The position numbers were made by a program, and so were the translations under genes. A stretch of DNA of 64,000 bases, from positions 248,001 to 312,000 of the forward strand of contig CANDOC010000007.1 of NCBI GenBank assembly GCA_947387575.1, in the 5' to 3' direction. The DNA is from Spongorhabdus nitratireducens (GTDB lineage: Bacteria; Pseudomonadota; Gammaproteobacteria; Pseudomonadales; Endozoicomonadaceae). The notes beneath the pieces were generated by a model, which worked only from the letters and a program-made list of their open reading frames with translations, was not told where the DNA came from and made no database searches. Shown in pieces: positions 29,538 through 41,508 of the stretch (positions are counted from its first letter, which is position 1; every line of letters begins with the position of its first letter).

Positions 29538-30257
29538 ATGGCAACGGCATTACCTTTTATCAGGACGATAGCTTTTTATTTAACGCTGATCTTGTGGACT
29601 ATTCTCTGGGCCGGGTTCAGCACTCTGGTAATTGGCTTTCTGCCGTTGCGGCTGCGTCATGGCTTTGCCGTCAGAACCTGGAACCGGATGGCGCTCTGGC
29701 TGTGTAAAATCATCTGCGGTATTCGCTGGGAAGTGATCGGGAAAGAGAATATTCCGCAAAAACCCTGTGTGATTGTCAGCAATCACCAGAGCACTTGGGA
29801 AACCTTTGTCCTGCAGACTCTGTTTTCTCCACAGAGTCAGGTGCTGAAAAAATCCCTGCTTTCCATTCCTTTCTTTGGTTGGGCATTGGCACTGACCAAA
29901 CCCATTGCTATTGATCGTTCCAACAAGCGGGCTGCACTGCAGCAGGTCATCAAGGATGGCGGAGACCGGATCAAACAGGGGTTATGGGTTTTGATCTTTC
30001 CGGAAGGTACCCGCTGTCCTCATGGCAAGCCTGGTAAATTTTCCCGGAGTGGGGCGGTTATGGCCTGTAACAGTGGTGCTGATGTGATTCCGGTGGCTCA
30101 TAATGCCGGTACTTGCTGGGTACATGGTGAATGGCTGAAACGTCCCGGCACCATTCGGGTAGAGATCGGAAAGCCTATTTCTACCGAGGGAAAAAGCCAC
30201 AGTGAAGTGCAGCAGGAAAGTAGTCAGTGGATTCTTGACCGCCTGAGTCAGATGTAA
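29538..30257 (+). CDS. plsC: 1-acyl-sn-glycerol-3-phosphate acyltransferase (PlsC/LptA-type)
   Basis: This is a membrane-anchored acyltransferase that makes phosphatidic acid. The 239 residues have N-terminal hydrophobic segments (residues 6-45), then motif I as NHQSTWE (H-x4-E rather than the more usual H-x4-D, a known gammaproteobacterial variant), motif III FPEGTR and a PVAHNAG segment. ATG at 29538 is chosen because the protein then starts MATALPFIRTIAFYL; the longer frame overlaps gmhB. It is probably co-transcribed with gmhB and ends at a terminator shared with gyrB. Confidence 0.92.
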   Translation: MATALPFIRTIAFYLTLILWTILWAGFSTLVIGFLPLRLRHGFAVRTWNRMALWLCKIICGIRWEVIGKENIPQKPCVIVSNHQSTWETFVLQTLFSPQSQVLKKSLLSIPFFGWALALTKPIAIDRSNKRAALQQVIKDGGDRIKQGLWVLIFPEGTRCPHGKPGKFSRSGAVMACNSGADVIPVAHNAGTCWVHGEWLKRPGTIRVEIGKPISTEGKSHSEVQQESSQWILDRLSQM

Positions 30258-30287
30258 ACGCCACATATAAACGACAAAGTAAAAATA

Positions 30288-30316
30288 AAAAGGCCAGCAA
30301 ATTGCTGGCCTTTTTA
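30288..30316. terminator. Bidirectional terminator between plsC and gyrB
   Basis: AAAAAGGCCAGCAA and TTGCTGGCCTTTTT flank the stem. The A and T tracts serve both the plus-strand plsC and the minus-strand gyrB. Confidence 0.88.
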
Positions 30317-30337
30317 TTACGCGATCACGGACGTTTA

Positions 30338-32821
<2,484 letters not shown>

Positions 32822-33937
32822 TCAAACCTGGCAGTTAGCCAGTGTTTGGATTTCGTCATATTCCATGACATTCCCGTGTTCCACGTGAAACAGTTTGGCG
32901 GGACCGGCGCCAACAAAATCAGCCAGTGATTCACGCTCAACACAGGTAATGAAAACCTGGAAGTCCAGATCTCTCAGTAATTCACAGACCAGCCGACGGT
33001 GGGTTTTATCCAACTCTGACGGCAAGTCATCAATCAGGTAAATACAGGGGCGTTTGCTTTCTTCAGTGAAAAAAGCCCCCTGAGCAATTTTTAGTGCCGA
33101 TACCACAAGCTTCTGCTGCCCTCGCGACAGATAGTCTGCCGCATTAGCCCGTCCTATTTTGACCCGCAGATCGGCTCTTTGCGGTCCATATTGGGTGAAC
33201 CCCTGCGCTATATCGCGATCCACGCTGGCAGCCAGTACTTCGCTGAAGTCGGCGGATCTATCCCAGCCCCGGTAATATGACAGGCTGATATCAGGTACAT
33301 CGAGTATCTTGGCTAAAACGGATTCCCACACGGGAATAAAGCGTGCGATATAGTCGGCGCGATAGTTATCGACAAGATGGGAGGCAGAAATAAATTCAGC
33401 GTCCCAGACAGAAAGTTGCGATCTGTCTATATTACCACGGCGCAGCAACGTATTCCGCTGTTTCAGCGCCCTTTGCATGCGCTTCCAGGCAATATGAAAG
33501 CCTTGTTCCACGTGGAACACACCCCAGTCGAGAAACTGTCGCCGCAGCTTCGGAGCACCGTCCAGTAATGAAAACGTAGAAGGTGTAATCAACTGCAAAG
33601 GCACTAGCTCGGCCAGCTCATGTAACCCTGAGGGCGTTGAACCATTGATATGAACCCGCAGTTCAGCCTCTGTTCCACGTGAAACACCCACAGAGTATAG
33701 ACCGCTACGATTATCAACCTTTGCAAAAACTGTGCACTGAGAGTGGTCATGCTGGATCACCGGCTTGATCCGGTGACTGCGAAAAGAGCGGGCCAACCCC
33801 ATCAGGTGAATCGCTTCCAGCACACTGCTTTTGCCACTGCCGTTCTCACCAAATAGTAAATTGATCCCCTTAACCGGCTGCAGTTCAACGGCCCCGAGAT
33901 TTCTGAGCGAAGTTATTTTAAGGGTTTGGATGGTCAT
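32822..33937 (-). CDS. recF: DNA replication and repair protein RecF
   Basis: This SMC-like ATPase helps load RecA at gaps. The 371 residues contain Walker A GENGSGKSSVLEAIH near residue 30, the ABC-type signature SRGQQKLVVSALKIAQG near 275 and Walker B YLIDDLPSELD near 305. Remarkably, the coding sequence contains three ParB-binding parS palindromes. A strong terminator lies between dnaN and this gene, so recF may need its own promoter or rely on read-through. Confidence 0.97.
   Translation of the reverse strand: MTIQTLKITSLRNLGAVELQPVKGINLLFGENGSGKSSVLEAIHLMGLARSFRSHRIKPVIQHDHSQCTVFAKVDNRSGLYSVGVSRGTEAELRVHINGSTPSGLHELAELVPLQLITPSTFSLLDGAPKLRRQFLDWGVFHVEQGFHIAWKRMQRALKQRNTLLRRGNIDRSQLSVWDAEFISASHLVDNYRADYIARFIPVWESVLAKILDVPDISLSYYRGWDRSADFSEVLAASVDRDIAQGFTQYGPQRADLRVKIGRANAADYLSRGQQKLVVSALKIAQGAFFTEESKRPCIYLIDDLPSELDKTHRRLVCELLRDLDFQVFITCVERESLADFVGAGPAKLFHVEHGNVMEYDEIQTLANCQV
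32877..32892. promoter_or_regulatory. parS site 1 (in the 3' end of recF)
   Basis: TGTTCCACGTGAAACA matches the 16-bp chromosomal parS consensus bound by ParB, with one asymmetric position. parA-parB are encoded at 47.0-48.75 kb. Confidence 0.9.
33504..33519. promoter_or_regulatory. parS site 2 (mid recF)
   Basis: TGTTCCACGTGGAACA is a perfect 16-bp palindrome, the pseudomonad-type parS form. Confidence 0.92.
33671..33686. promoter_or_regulatory. parS site 3 (5' part of recF)
   Basis: TGTTCCACGTGAAACA is identical to site 1, 167 bases from site 2. The three sites make recF a ParB loading zone. Confidence 0.9.
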
Positions 33938-33995
33938 GTTTTCTTTTTAATCCTGGCCAGGGGCTGACCAGCGGGTATGGTGGTGCATTCAGCCC

Positions 33996-34031
33996 TGAAA
34001 AAAATATGCCTGTCAGCAGGGACAGGCATAT
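33996..34031 (-). terminator. Rho-independent terminator between dnaN and recF
   Basis: A perfect 11-bp stem (ATATGCCTGTC/GACAGGCATAT) with a 6-base loop is followed on the minus strand by a run of seven T. It lies 29 bases past the dnaN stop and splits the usual dnaA-dnaN-recF transcript. Confidence 0.88.
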
Positions 34032-34059
34032 AGAGGTATTAAGCAGGACATGCTTGCAA

Positions 34060-35166
34060 TCAGAGACGCATCGGCATAATGACGTAGACAGAGTCGCCCT
34101 TGTCATCCGCTTCCTCAACCAGCGCACTGCTGTTGGGATCAGACAGGGTCATCTTGATAGCATCACCGGACAGAACAGACAGTACATCCATCAGGTAATT
34201 GACGTTAAAGCCAATCTCCAGACTGCTACCGGCGTAATCAATGCTCAGTTCTTCTTCTGCTTCTTCCTGCTCCGGGTTATTGGCAATAACCTGCAGAGTG
34301 CCATCCGTCAGCATCATGCGAATACCGCGATACTTTTCATTCGACAGGATGGATGCACGCTGGAAGGCCTGGCGCAGCAGGTTACGATCACCGATCAGGA
34401 TCTTGTCACCACCACGCGGGAATACGCGCTCGTAGTCAGGGAACTTGCCGTCCACCAGCTTGGAAGTAAACAGGAAATCACCGGTGCGGGCACGGATATG
34501 GTGCGCGCCAAGAGTGATATTGGCCATCTCGCCACCTTCGGTCAGCAGACGAGCCAGCTCAAGAATACCTTTACGTGGAACAATCACCTGGTGACGTTCC
34601 TGCTGGCTGATATCGGCTTCAACGGTACACATTGCCAGACGGTGGCCATCAGTAGCTACAGCGCGCAGAGCATTGCTGGAGACTTCCAGCAGCATACCGT
34701 TCAGGTAGTATCGAACGTCCTGCTGAGCCATGGCAAAGCCGGTACGATCAATCAGGCGGCGCAGGCGAGACTGTTCCACGGCGAAAGTAATGGAACCGGC
34801 TTCTTCTTCAATATTCGGAAACTCGGAAGCGGGCAGGGTAGACAGGGTAAACCGGGATTTTCCGGAACGCAGCACCGCACGCTGATCCTCAGCGGTAAAT
34901 TCCAGTGTGGCTTCTTCCGGCAGGGATTTACAGATGTCCATCAGCTTGCGAGCAGGAACGGTAATCTCGCCGCTTTCATGAACCTCGTCCAGTTTAACAG
35001 TACCTACCAGCTCGACCTCGAGATCGGTACCGGTCATGGACAGCTGATCACCATCAACCACCATCAAAACATTGGACAGGACTGGCAAGGTTTGCCGACG
35101 TTCCACAACACCTGCCACCAGCTGTAATGGTTTCAGCAAGGCTTCGCGGTTTATGGTGAATTTCAT
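34060..35166 (-). CDS. dnaN: DNA polymerase III beta sliding clamp
   Basis: This is the processivity clamp of the replicative polymerase. The 368 residues match the usual 366-367. Three clamp repeats are recognisable, starting MKFTINREALLKPLQLVAG. The C-terminus ends VYVIMPMRL, the typical clamp ending at the protein-binding pocket. ATG at 35166 has AAGGA 6 bases upstream. It is downstream of dnaA by 118 bases and ends at a strong terminator. Confidence 0.98.
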   Translation of the reverse strand: MKFTINREALLKPLQLVAGVVERRQTLPVLSNVLMVVDGDQLSMTGTDLEVELVGTVKLDEVHESGEITVPARKLMDICKSLPEEATLEFTAEDQRAVLRSGKSRFTLSTLPASEFPNIEEEAGSITFAVEQSRLRRLIDRTGFAMAQQDVRYYLNGMLLEVSSNALRAVATDGHRLAMCTVEADISQQERHQVIVPRKGILELARLLTEGGEMANITLGAHHIRARTGDFLFTSKLVDGKFPDYERVFPRGGDKILIGDRNLLRQAFQRASILSNEKYRGIRMMLTDGTLQVIANNPEQEEAEEELSIDYAGSSLEIGFNVNYLMDVLSVLSGDAIKMTLSDPNSSALVEEADDKGDSVYVIMPMRL

Positions 35167-35284
35167 GATTTTCCTTTCTCTCGCCAAATGTAATTCAAGT
35201 CGTCAAAACCAGCACCCAACTTCTTACCTGGAATACTGCTTCCTTTATATAGGCATACATCAGGGCAGTCGATCCCGGCCTGAC

Positions 35285-37369
35285 TCAGCTGGTGAGCAAC
35301 CTTTGCAGATTACTGTAATCTTCACGAATCTCACTGTCGGATTCAATCAATTCCTTAACTTTCCGACAGGCATGCAATACGGTGGTATGGTCCCGGCCCC
35401 CATAAGCATCGCCAATCTCCGGCAAGCTATGACTGGTCAGTTCTTTTGACAGGGCCATCGCAACCTGCCGGGGACGTGCAACAGAACGACTCCGGCGTTT
35501 TGATAAAATATCAGAAATTTTGATCTTATAATATTCCGCTACCGTACGCTGGATATTGTCGATGCTGACCTGCTTGTCCTGCAGCGCCAACAGGTCTTTC
35601 AACGACTCACGAATCAGTCCGATATCAATCGGTCGACCCATAAAGCGGGCACTGGCGATTACTCGTTTCAGGGCACCTTCCAATTCACGCACATTGGAGC
35701 GAATACGCTGGGCAATAAAGAAGGCTGCATCGTGGGGCAGATCAATTTTTACCTGCTCTGCTTTCTTCATCAGAATCGCCACCCGGGTTTCCAGCTCCGG
35801 CGGTTCTACCGCAACCGTCAGACCCCAGCCGAAACGGGATTTCAGTCGCTCTTCCAGCCCCTTGATCTCTTTCGGATAGCGGTCGCAGGTCAAAATCATC
35901 TGCTGACCACCTTCAAGCAAGGCGTTAAAAGTATGAAAGAACTCTTCCTGAGAGCGTTCCTTGCCTGCAAAGAACTGAATGTCGTCTATTAACAGGGCAT
36001 CAACAGAACGGTAGTAACGTTTGAAATCATTGATCGCATTCAACTGCAGCGCCTTGACCATATCTGCAACAAAACGTTCCGAATGCAGATACACGACACG
36101 TGCATTTTTATTCTGCTTCACCAGATAGTTGCCTACTGCATGCATCAAGTGCGTCTTACCTAGACCAACACCGCCGTATAAAAATAATGGGTTATAAGCA
36201 GCCCCGGGGTTCTCTGCAATCTGTCGTGCAGCTGCGACAGCAAGCTGGTTTGACTTACCTTCTACAAATGATTCAAAGGTAAAACCATCATTCAGTGCAC
36301 TGTTGTGTTTGATCCCGCCTTCCACATCAATCTGACGTGCTGGCTGGATAATGGGAGAACTACTTTCCGGAGTGTTCTTTTTGAACGGATTTTTCAGTGG
36401 TGCCGCTTTAGCCTGAGTGGTCCCACCCTGATCTGCAGTATGGGCCTGAATTACAGCGGAAATATCTTCCGGCATCAGATCATGAGCCGATGTCTTCGGA
36501 TTCGGTTGATGCAATGCTGGTAACTGAGCCTCTGCAGGGTTCAGCATATCATCAGTCAGCAACCTATCAGACACTTGTTGCTTTTCTGCCGGGCGGGTTT
36601 CTGCAGGAGAAAGCAGACTCGCAGTATTACCCTGTACCGCCAGTGATACCTCAGGTTGCTGCAGAGTCTGCGGTTTCGGCTCCTGTCTCGCAGTTTGAGC
36701 CAGTGGATTTTGTAACCGAATACCACCCGCAGAAGATCCAGCCTGTTCGGGTCCACCCATTACAGGCATTCCACTGCCATGAACACTTTCTGCAGCACCA
36801 CCGGCTTCTGTTTGATCGTCAAACTCAAACCGGGACTGCATTCTTGCCGCAGTAGCTGTACCCGGTGCGGTCAGTTCTGCCGCTGCTGCAGGTTGATGAG
36901 CTGCAACAACCTGCTCTCTTGGCGCTTCAGCAACTTTAGGCTGGTTAAAGGGGTTGGTTAATGTTGCTGCCGGTTTTACGGCGGCTGCAACTTCACTGGT
37001 ATCTGCGATTGCACCAGTATCCGGTTTACTGCCAAACAGATCAGCAGCAGGTTTGGTAAACCGTGATTCACGACGACGGTTCGTTGTTGATGAACGGCTG
37101 GTCTTTTTGCGGCCAAATTTCGGACGGCGGGAGCTGACCGCCAGCGCCAGTGCTGGAGGCTCACCGCCGGACAACTCATCCAGCAACTCTTCAATACGAG
37201 GCAGGTACTTCTCCTTGACCCAGTCCAGAACGAAACGGTTAGGTGCAAGCAGGCACAGGTCCTGATCGTCACCCATAACCTTGAGAGGACGTACCCAGGT
37301 GTTGAACTGTTGTGAAGGCAGTTCATCCTGAAGTAGTTCCGTACATTTATGCCAGATATCCAGTGGCAC
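35285..37369 (-). CDS. dnaA: Chromosomal replication initiator DnaA with a very long linker
   Basis: This AAA+ initiator binds DnaA boxes and melts oriC. Domain I is residues 1-85 ([20 protein letters not shown], ending [13 protein letters not shown]). Domain III starts near 360 with [15 protein letters not shown], Walker [10 protein letters not shown] is near 401 and Walker [11 protein letters not shown] near 460. Domain IV ends with the DnaA-box-binding [12 protein letters not shown] near 660. The protein is 694 residues against 467 in E. coli; nearly all of the excess is domain II, about 270 residues rich in Ala, Pro, Gln and Glu. It lies next to the probable oriC and is transcribed away from it. 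Confidence 0.97.
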   Translation of the reverse strand: MPLDIWHKCTELLQDELPSQQFNTWVRPLKVMGDDQDLCLLAPNRFVLDWVKEKYLPRIEELLDELSGGEPPALALAVSSRRPKFGRKKTSRSSTTNRRRESRFTKPAADLFGSKPDTGAIADTSEVAAAVKPAATLTNPFNQPKVAEAPREQVVAAHQPAAAAELTAPGTATAARMQSRFEFDDQTEAGGAAESVHGSGMPVMGGPEQAGSSAGGIRLQNPLAQTARQEPKPQTLQQPEVSLAVQGNTASLLSPAETRPAEKQQVSDRLLTDDMLNPAEAQLPALHQPNPKTSAHDLMPEDISAVIQAHTADQGGTTQAKAAPLKNPFKKNTPESSSPIIQPARQIDVEGGIKHNSALNDGFTFESFVEGKSNQLAVAAARQIAENPGAAYNPLFLYGGVGLGKTHLMHAVGNYLVKQNKNARVVYLHSERFVADMVKALQLNAINDFKRYYRSVDALLIDDIQFFAGKERSQEEFFHTFNALLEGGQQMILTCDRYPKEIKGLEERLKSRFGWGLTVAVEPPELETRVAILMKKAEQVKIDLPHDAAFFIAQRIRSNVRELEGALKRVIASARFMGRPIDIGLIRESLKDLLALQDKQVSIDNIQRTVAEYYKIKISDILSKRRSRSVARPRQVAMALSKELTSHSLPEIGDAYGGRDHTTVLHACRKVKELIESDSEIREDYSNLQRLLTS

Positions 37370-38445
37370 AGGAGCACTCCGCTGTTCGCTGTGGATAAGT
37401 AATCAAAAGAGAGGTATGCAGCAGATTCTACCGGTACGGACGGAAGTTATCCACACCTTTAAAAACAATCCACAGGCAGACTCTCTGGGTATAATTACTT
37501 ATGTTTCAGATAGTTATGTTTTTTATTGTGTTATACACATATCCGAAGACAACCAGTGGAAAAGAATAGCCACTGTGGATAACGTCGTGGAAAAACTGTT
37601 CGGGTAGCAGTGTATGAAATGTCAATAAATCCAAGAAAATTTTTATTCTTATTTTTATCCCCACTTATCCACTGCTGAAATAACAACTTTCCAACAGTTA
37701 ATAAGGTAAATATAGACAAGGTTATTCAATCCTGCAGACGAATAGCAGAGCGGCTGGAAGGCTGTTATCCACAGAAAGGGGGCTTACTAATAAAAATAAC
37801 TTCAATAAGAAAAGATATATAAAAAGATATGTGTATATTTTTTCTCTACTTTATTAACAACAAAGCAGGACGAAAGTTTTGAATAATTGGAAAGCAAAAA
37901 ATCTAAAACCTGAAAATGAAGAAATTGTGAATTAACAAACTCATTTGTACTGGTTGTTGAAATAAAACACAGGCAGGAAAGAAGTGCAGGGATCAAAATT
38001 CAGGCAATCACCAGAGAATGAATTCAGACAGGTGTGGATATATTGACACTTTGATCAACAGCGCCAAGCATTCGACACACTCTGATGACAGAATCAAAAG
38101 TGAATACTGTACAAAGGGAATATGGGCAGATGACAACAGAGAATATTCAGACCGTTATTCACATTGGCCTAATCACCTAATCTGGTCAGACATTGATCTC
38201 AAACTGTATCTATACACAGCTATCGGTTATCAACAACCGGATACTCCAAAGCAATGCTTATACCTGTTTACCTGTGAATAACAGCTATGATATTGCTGCT
38301 CTCCCCCACCAGAAGCCTGTCCAACTTGAAAGCGACCCTCATAAAAAGCGCCCAAAGCCAGCCTGGAAGTGCAAACAGAGCTACCCTGATAACCCCGAAT
38401 AATAAGGGCTGAGAGCGAAAAGTGGTTATAAAATCACCAATCAAA
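37370..38445. other. Probable chromosomal replication origin (oriC)
   Basis: This is a 1.1-kb non-coding region between dnaA and rpmH. Perfect DnaA boxes (TTATCCACA or complement) are at 37390-37398, 37447-37455, 37574-37582 and 37765-37773. One-mismatch boxes are at 37531 (TTATACACA), 37655 (TTATCCCCA), 37665 (TTATCCACT), 38033, 38155 (TTATTCACA), 38227 (TTATCAACA) and 38273. A strongly AT-rich stretch at about 37780-37960 could be the unwinding element. Genes on the two sides are transcribed outward. Short open frames inside it are not convincing. Confidence 0.88.
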
Positions 38446-38474
38446 TTGACGCTCGAAATACAATTCCTTAGAAT
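38446..38474 (+). promoter_or_regulatory. rpmH promoter
   Basis: TTGACG and TAGAAT are separated by 17 bp, 42 bases upstream of the rpmH start, a near-consensus sigma-70 promoter for the rpmH-rnpA-yidD-yidC cluster. Confidence 0.8.
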
Positions 38475-38516
38475 TACCGCCTTTTTGGCAAGCTAGAAAT
38501 TTCAGGTATCTGAAAC

Positions 38517-38651
38517 ATGAAAAGAACTTTTCAACCAAGCGTACTAAAGCGTAAGCGTGACCACGGTTTCCGTGCCCGTATGGCAACCAAGAGTGGCCGT
38601 GACCTGATCAAGCGTCGTCGTGCCAAGGGTCGCAAGCGCCTGACTGCTTAA
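38517..38651 (+). CDS. rpmH: 50S ribosomal protein L34
   Basis: This is a 44-residue, highly basic ribosomal protein of the large subunit. It starts [20 protein letters not shown] and ends [12 protein letters not shown], the universal L34 pattern. It is the first gene rightward of oriC, with a near-consensus promoter 42 bases upstream and rnpA 229 bases downstream. Confidence 0.99.
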   Translation: MKRTFQPSVLKRKRDHGFRARMATKSGRDLIKRRRAKGRKRLTA

Positions 38652-38880
38652 TAGCTGTCAGGTTCTGCCGACCCGTCCGGATATTACCCGGGTTCAGCAA
38701 TTCGATACGCAAGCAACTGAAGGCTTAGCTAATCCCTACCTTCCCCGATAGCTTGCCGATGTTTTCAGGTATTACGTTCACAGTGCACCTGTTCGGTTAC
38801 TGTGGAATGTTGTCGTTACCTGCAGGCCCATGTGGCCTGATATGGGTAGCGCGTAGTGGATTCAGGGCTGTTTCGCTGTA

Positions 38881-39261
38881 ATGTCCGGATATGGGTTCGG
38901 TCGTCGTCTGCGACTACTGAAAGCGGCTGATTTTCAGCGCGTCTTTCAGCGGGCGACTTATAAGTCTTCTCACCGCCAGATTCTGGTGCTGGCCAGGCCG
39001 GCAGTAGGGGATCACCCCAGGCTGGGGCTGGTAATCGCCAAGAAAAATATTCGTCTGGCTGTCGATCGCAACCGGGTCAAACGTTTGATCAGGGAAAGCT
39101 TTCGTCACAGGCAACATGAACTGGGGGCGATAGATTTTGTGGTACTGGCCCGACGTGGACTCGACGAGCTGGATAACACAGCTATTCAGCAATTGCTGGA
39201 AAAGCAGTGGCGCCGGATTATCAAACAATCCACAAAGCAGCCATCGCTCAACGAAAAATAG
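38881..39261 (+). CDS. rnpA: Ribonuclease P protein component
   Basis: This is the protein cofactor of the RNase P ribozyme, needed for tRNA 5' processing. The 126 residues contain the RNR signature in VDRNRVKRLIRESFRH and an N-terminal FGRRLRLLKAADFQRVFQ. Starts further in are possible because the first residues (MSGYGF) are less conserved. The rpmH-rnpA gap of 229 bases is longer than usual, and I see no other gene in it. Confidence 0.95.
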   Translation: MSGYGFGRRLRLLKAADFQRVFQRATYKSSHRQILVLARPAVGDHPRLGLVIAKKNIRLAVDRNRVKRLIRESFRHRQHELGAIDFVVLARRGLDELDNTAIQQLLEKQWRRIIKQSTKQPSLNEK

Positions 39262-39360
39262 TTCAACGAAAATCTGTATTCAGCCCCTCGTGGCCACCCG
39301 GTTTTCGTCTAATAAAACGTTGAGTTTCCTAACTCACCTCAAACGAACGGGTGACATGCC

Positions 39361-39651
39361 ATGAAAAGGCTGCTCCTGCTTCTGATCCGCTTTTACAGCT
39401 ACGCAATCAGCCCGCTGCTGGGCAAAAATTGCCGTTTTTACCCAAGCTGTTCCTCTTATGCTCACCAGGCCCTTGAAGAATATGGACTTCTGAAAGGTGG
39501 CAAGCTCGCGTTTTTGCGTATAATGCGTTGTCACCCTTGGCACCCCGGTGGCTTCGACCCTGTTCCCGGTAGCAATAACAAGCACCCTTCAGCGTGTGTA
39601 GCCGGCCAGGAAAAAACTTCACTCAGTAAAGATTGTACAACGGCCCGTTAA
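39361..39651 (+). CDS. yidD: Membrane protein insertion efficiency factor YidD
   Basis: This is a 96-residue small amphipathic membrane-associated protein that assists YidC/Sec insertion. The family core is complete: [20 protein letters not shown], then [15 protein letters not shown] and [17 protein letters not shown]. The last 20 residues are a non-conserved hydrophilic tail. It lies between rnpA and yidC in the canonical order, 2 bases before the yidC start. Confidence 0.95.
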   Translation: MKRLLLLLIRFYSYAISPLLGKNCRFYPSCSSYAHQALEEYGLLKGGKLAFLRIMRCHPWHPGGFDPVPGSNNKHPSACVAGQEKTSLSKDCTTAR

Positions 39652-39653
39652 TC

Positions 39654-41306
39654 ATGGATTTGCAAAGAACGCTCTTGATTGGCGCGCTGGTGCTTGTTGG
39701 AGTTCTCACGCTCCAGCAATGGCAGGAAGACTATCACCAGCGTGAACCTGTACCCGTATCCCAGACACTTCGTCAGGCTGATCCGGTCATTGAAGTCGGT
39801 AATGCTACCGATGCTCCCTCCGTGCAAAGCAGCACCGGTATTATTGATGACAGTTCTGCCGCCGTGCGGGAGCAGCTGGTAAACATCACTACCGATGCCC
39901 TGCAACTGCAAATCGATACCCGCGGTGGTGATATCGTATTTGCAGCCCTGCCAAAGTATCCACAGGTGAAGGGCAGCCCTGAACCTTTCGTGATTCTGCA
40001 GGATAATGCCCAGCGCAACTTTATCGCCCAGAGTGGTCTGGCCGGAGCCAATGGCCCGGATAGCCGTGGCCGTCCGGTATACGCTGTGGACAAAACCAGC
40101 TTTGAACTGGCCGAAGGCCAGCAGCAGCTGGTTGTTGACCTGAAGCTGAACGATAACGGCGTTGATATTATCAAGCGCTACACTCTGCAGCGCGGTTCCT
40201 ACGAAGTGCGAGTTGATTATGTGATCAACAACACCACTGACAAAACCTGGCAGGCTAACTTCTATGCCCAGCTGAAGCGCGACAACAGCGAAGACCCAAG
40301 CAAGCAGCAGGGTTCCAGCATGGGTGGCGTCAGCACTTACCTGGGTGCTGCGGTTCGCAGCAGCGAAAAGCCATACCTGAAGCTGCCGTTTGACGAGTTC
40401 AGCAAATCCCAGTTCAAGGACACTGTGGAAGGCGGTTATGCTGCAGTGCTGCAGCACTACTTCGTGACTGCCTGGGTACCGACCCAGAACGAACAGCATA
40501 CCTATACAACCCGCAATGCCTCTGATGGTAACCACATCGTCGGCTTCTACGACAGCGCGGTACGGGTTCAGCCTGACCAGTCTGTTGAAACCGGGGCTGT
40601 ATTGTACGTTGGTCCGAAGGCTCAGAAAGATCTGGGACAACTGGCCGAAGGTCTGGAGCTGACAGTAGACTACGGCTGGTTGTGGTTTATTTCCCAGCCG
40701 CTGTTCTGGCTGCTGCAGACCATCCACGCGCTGATCGGTAACTGGGGCTGGAGTATCATCCTGCTGACCGTACTGGTGAAGGGTGCCTTCTTCCCGCTGT
40801 CTGCTGCCAGCTACCGTTCCATGGCCAAGATGCGCAAGCTGACTCCGAAGATTCAGAACCTGAAAGAGCAGTACGGCGACGACCGCCAGAAGATGTCTCA
40901 GGCGATGATGGAGCTGTACAAGAAAGAGAAAGTGAACCCGATGGGTGGCTGTCTGCCGATTCTGGTACAGATGCCGGTATTCATCGCACTTTACTGGGTA
41001 CTGCTGGAGTCTGTTGAACTGCGTCAGGCACCGTGGATGGGCTGGATTACCGATCTGTCCCAGATGGACCCGTACTTCATCCTGCCGCTGATCATGGGTG
41101 CTTCCATGTTCGTTCAGCAGCTGCTGAACCCGACACCTCCGGATCCGACCCAGGCCAAGGTGATGAAACTGATGCCGGTTATCTTCACTGTATTCTTCCT
41201 GTGGTTCCCGGCTGGTCTGGTACTGTACTGGGTAGTTAACAATCTGCTGTCCATTCTGCAGCAGTGGATTATTACCCGTCAGATTGAAGCCGATCCGAAC
41301 GCTTGA
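39654..41306 (+). CDS. yidC: Membrane protein insertase YidC
   Basis: This inner-membrane insertase acts alone or with SecYEG. The 550 residues match the gammaproteobacterial form: an N-terminal membrane anchor (MDLQRTLLIGALVLVGVL), a large periplasmic domain (about 60-330), then five conserved membrane segments with the hydrophilic-groove region near SAASYRSMAKMRKLTPKIQ and PMGGCLPILVQMPVFIALY. ATG at 39654 gives the canonical start. It is followed by a strong terminator. Confidence 0.98.
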   Translation: MDLQRTLLIGALVLVGVLTLQQWQEDYHQREPVPVSQTLRQADPVIEVGNATDAPSVQSSTGIIDDSSAAVREQLVNITTDALQLQIDTRGGDIVFAALPKYPQVKGSPEPFVILQDNAQRNFIAQSGLAGANGPDSRGRPVYAVDKTSFELAEGQQQLVVDLKLNDNGVDIIKRYTLQRGSYEVRVDYVINNTTDKTWQANFYAQLKRDNSEDPSKQQGSSMGGVSTYLGAAVRSSEKPYLKLPFDEFSKSQFKDTVEGGYAAVLQHYFVTAWVPTQNEQHTYTTRNASDGNHIVGFYDSAVRVQPDQSVETGAVLYVGPKAQKDLGQLAEGLELTVDYGWLWFISQPLFWLLQTIHALIGNWGWSIILLTVLVKGAFFPLSAASYRSMAKMRKLTPKIQNLKEQYGDDRQKMSQAMMELYKKEKVNPMGGCLPILVQMPVFIALYWVLLESVELRQAPWMGWITDLSQMDPYFILPLIMGASMFVQQLLNPTPPDPTQAKVMKLMPVIFTVFFLWFPAGLVLYWVVNNLLSILQQWIITRQIEADPNA

Positions 41307-41345
41307 AGCTGACCTGTAGGGTTTGTTCCTGAACCCGAATATCAC

Positions 41346-41378
41346 AGAAAAGGCGTGGCGAAAGTCACGCCTTTTCTG
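41346..41378 (+). terminator. Rho-independent terminator after yidC
   Basis: AGAAAAGGCGTG pairs with CACGCCTTTTCT around 8 bases. The symmetrical A and T tracts end the yidC transcript. Confidence 0.85.
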
Positions 41379-41508
41379 TATCTGGTATCCTTCCCCTCAC
41401 TTTTTGATTCTGCTGAAGCCTGATCATGCTGATAAGTCGTGTGATTGACTGTCAGATATTTTTTGAATCAGGTTTTTTAATAAATTTAACGATAGTAAGT
41501 ACTTGCAT

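Noticed and set aside
36106-36118. CACGTG in the dnaA coding region as a further parS
   Set aside because: Only the central CACGTG is shared; the flanks do not match the parS consensus.
38018-38402. Open frames of 69-87 codons in the dnaA-rpmH region
   Set aside because: They fall in the DnaA-box-containing origin and have no ribosome-binding site or coding character.
39648-41345. 565-codon minus-strand open frame
   Set aside because: It is antisense to yidC and has no family resemblance; long antisense frames are common in this moderately GC-rich DNA.
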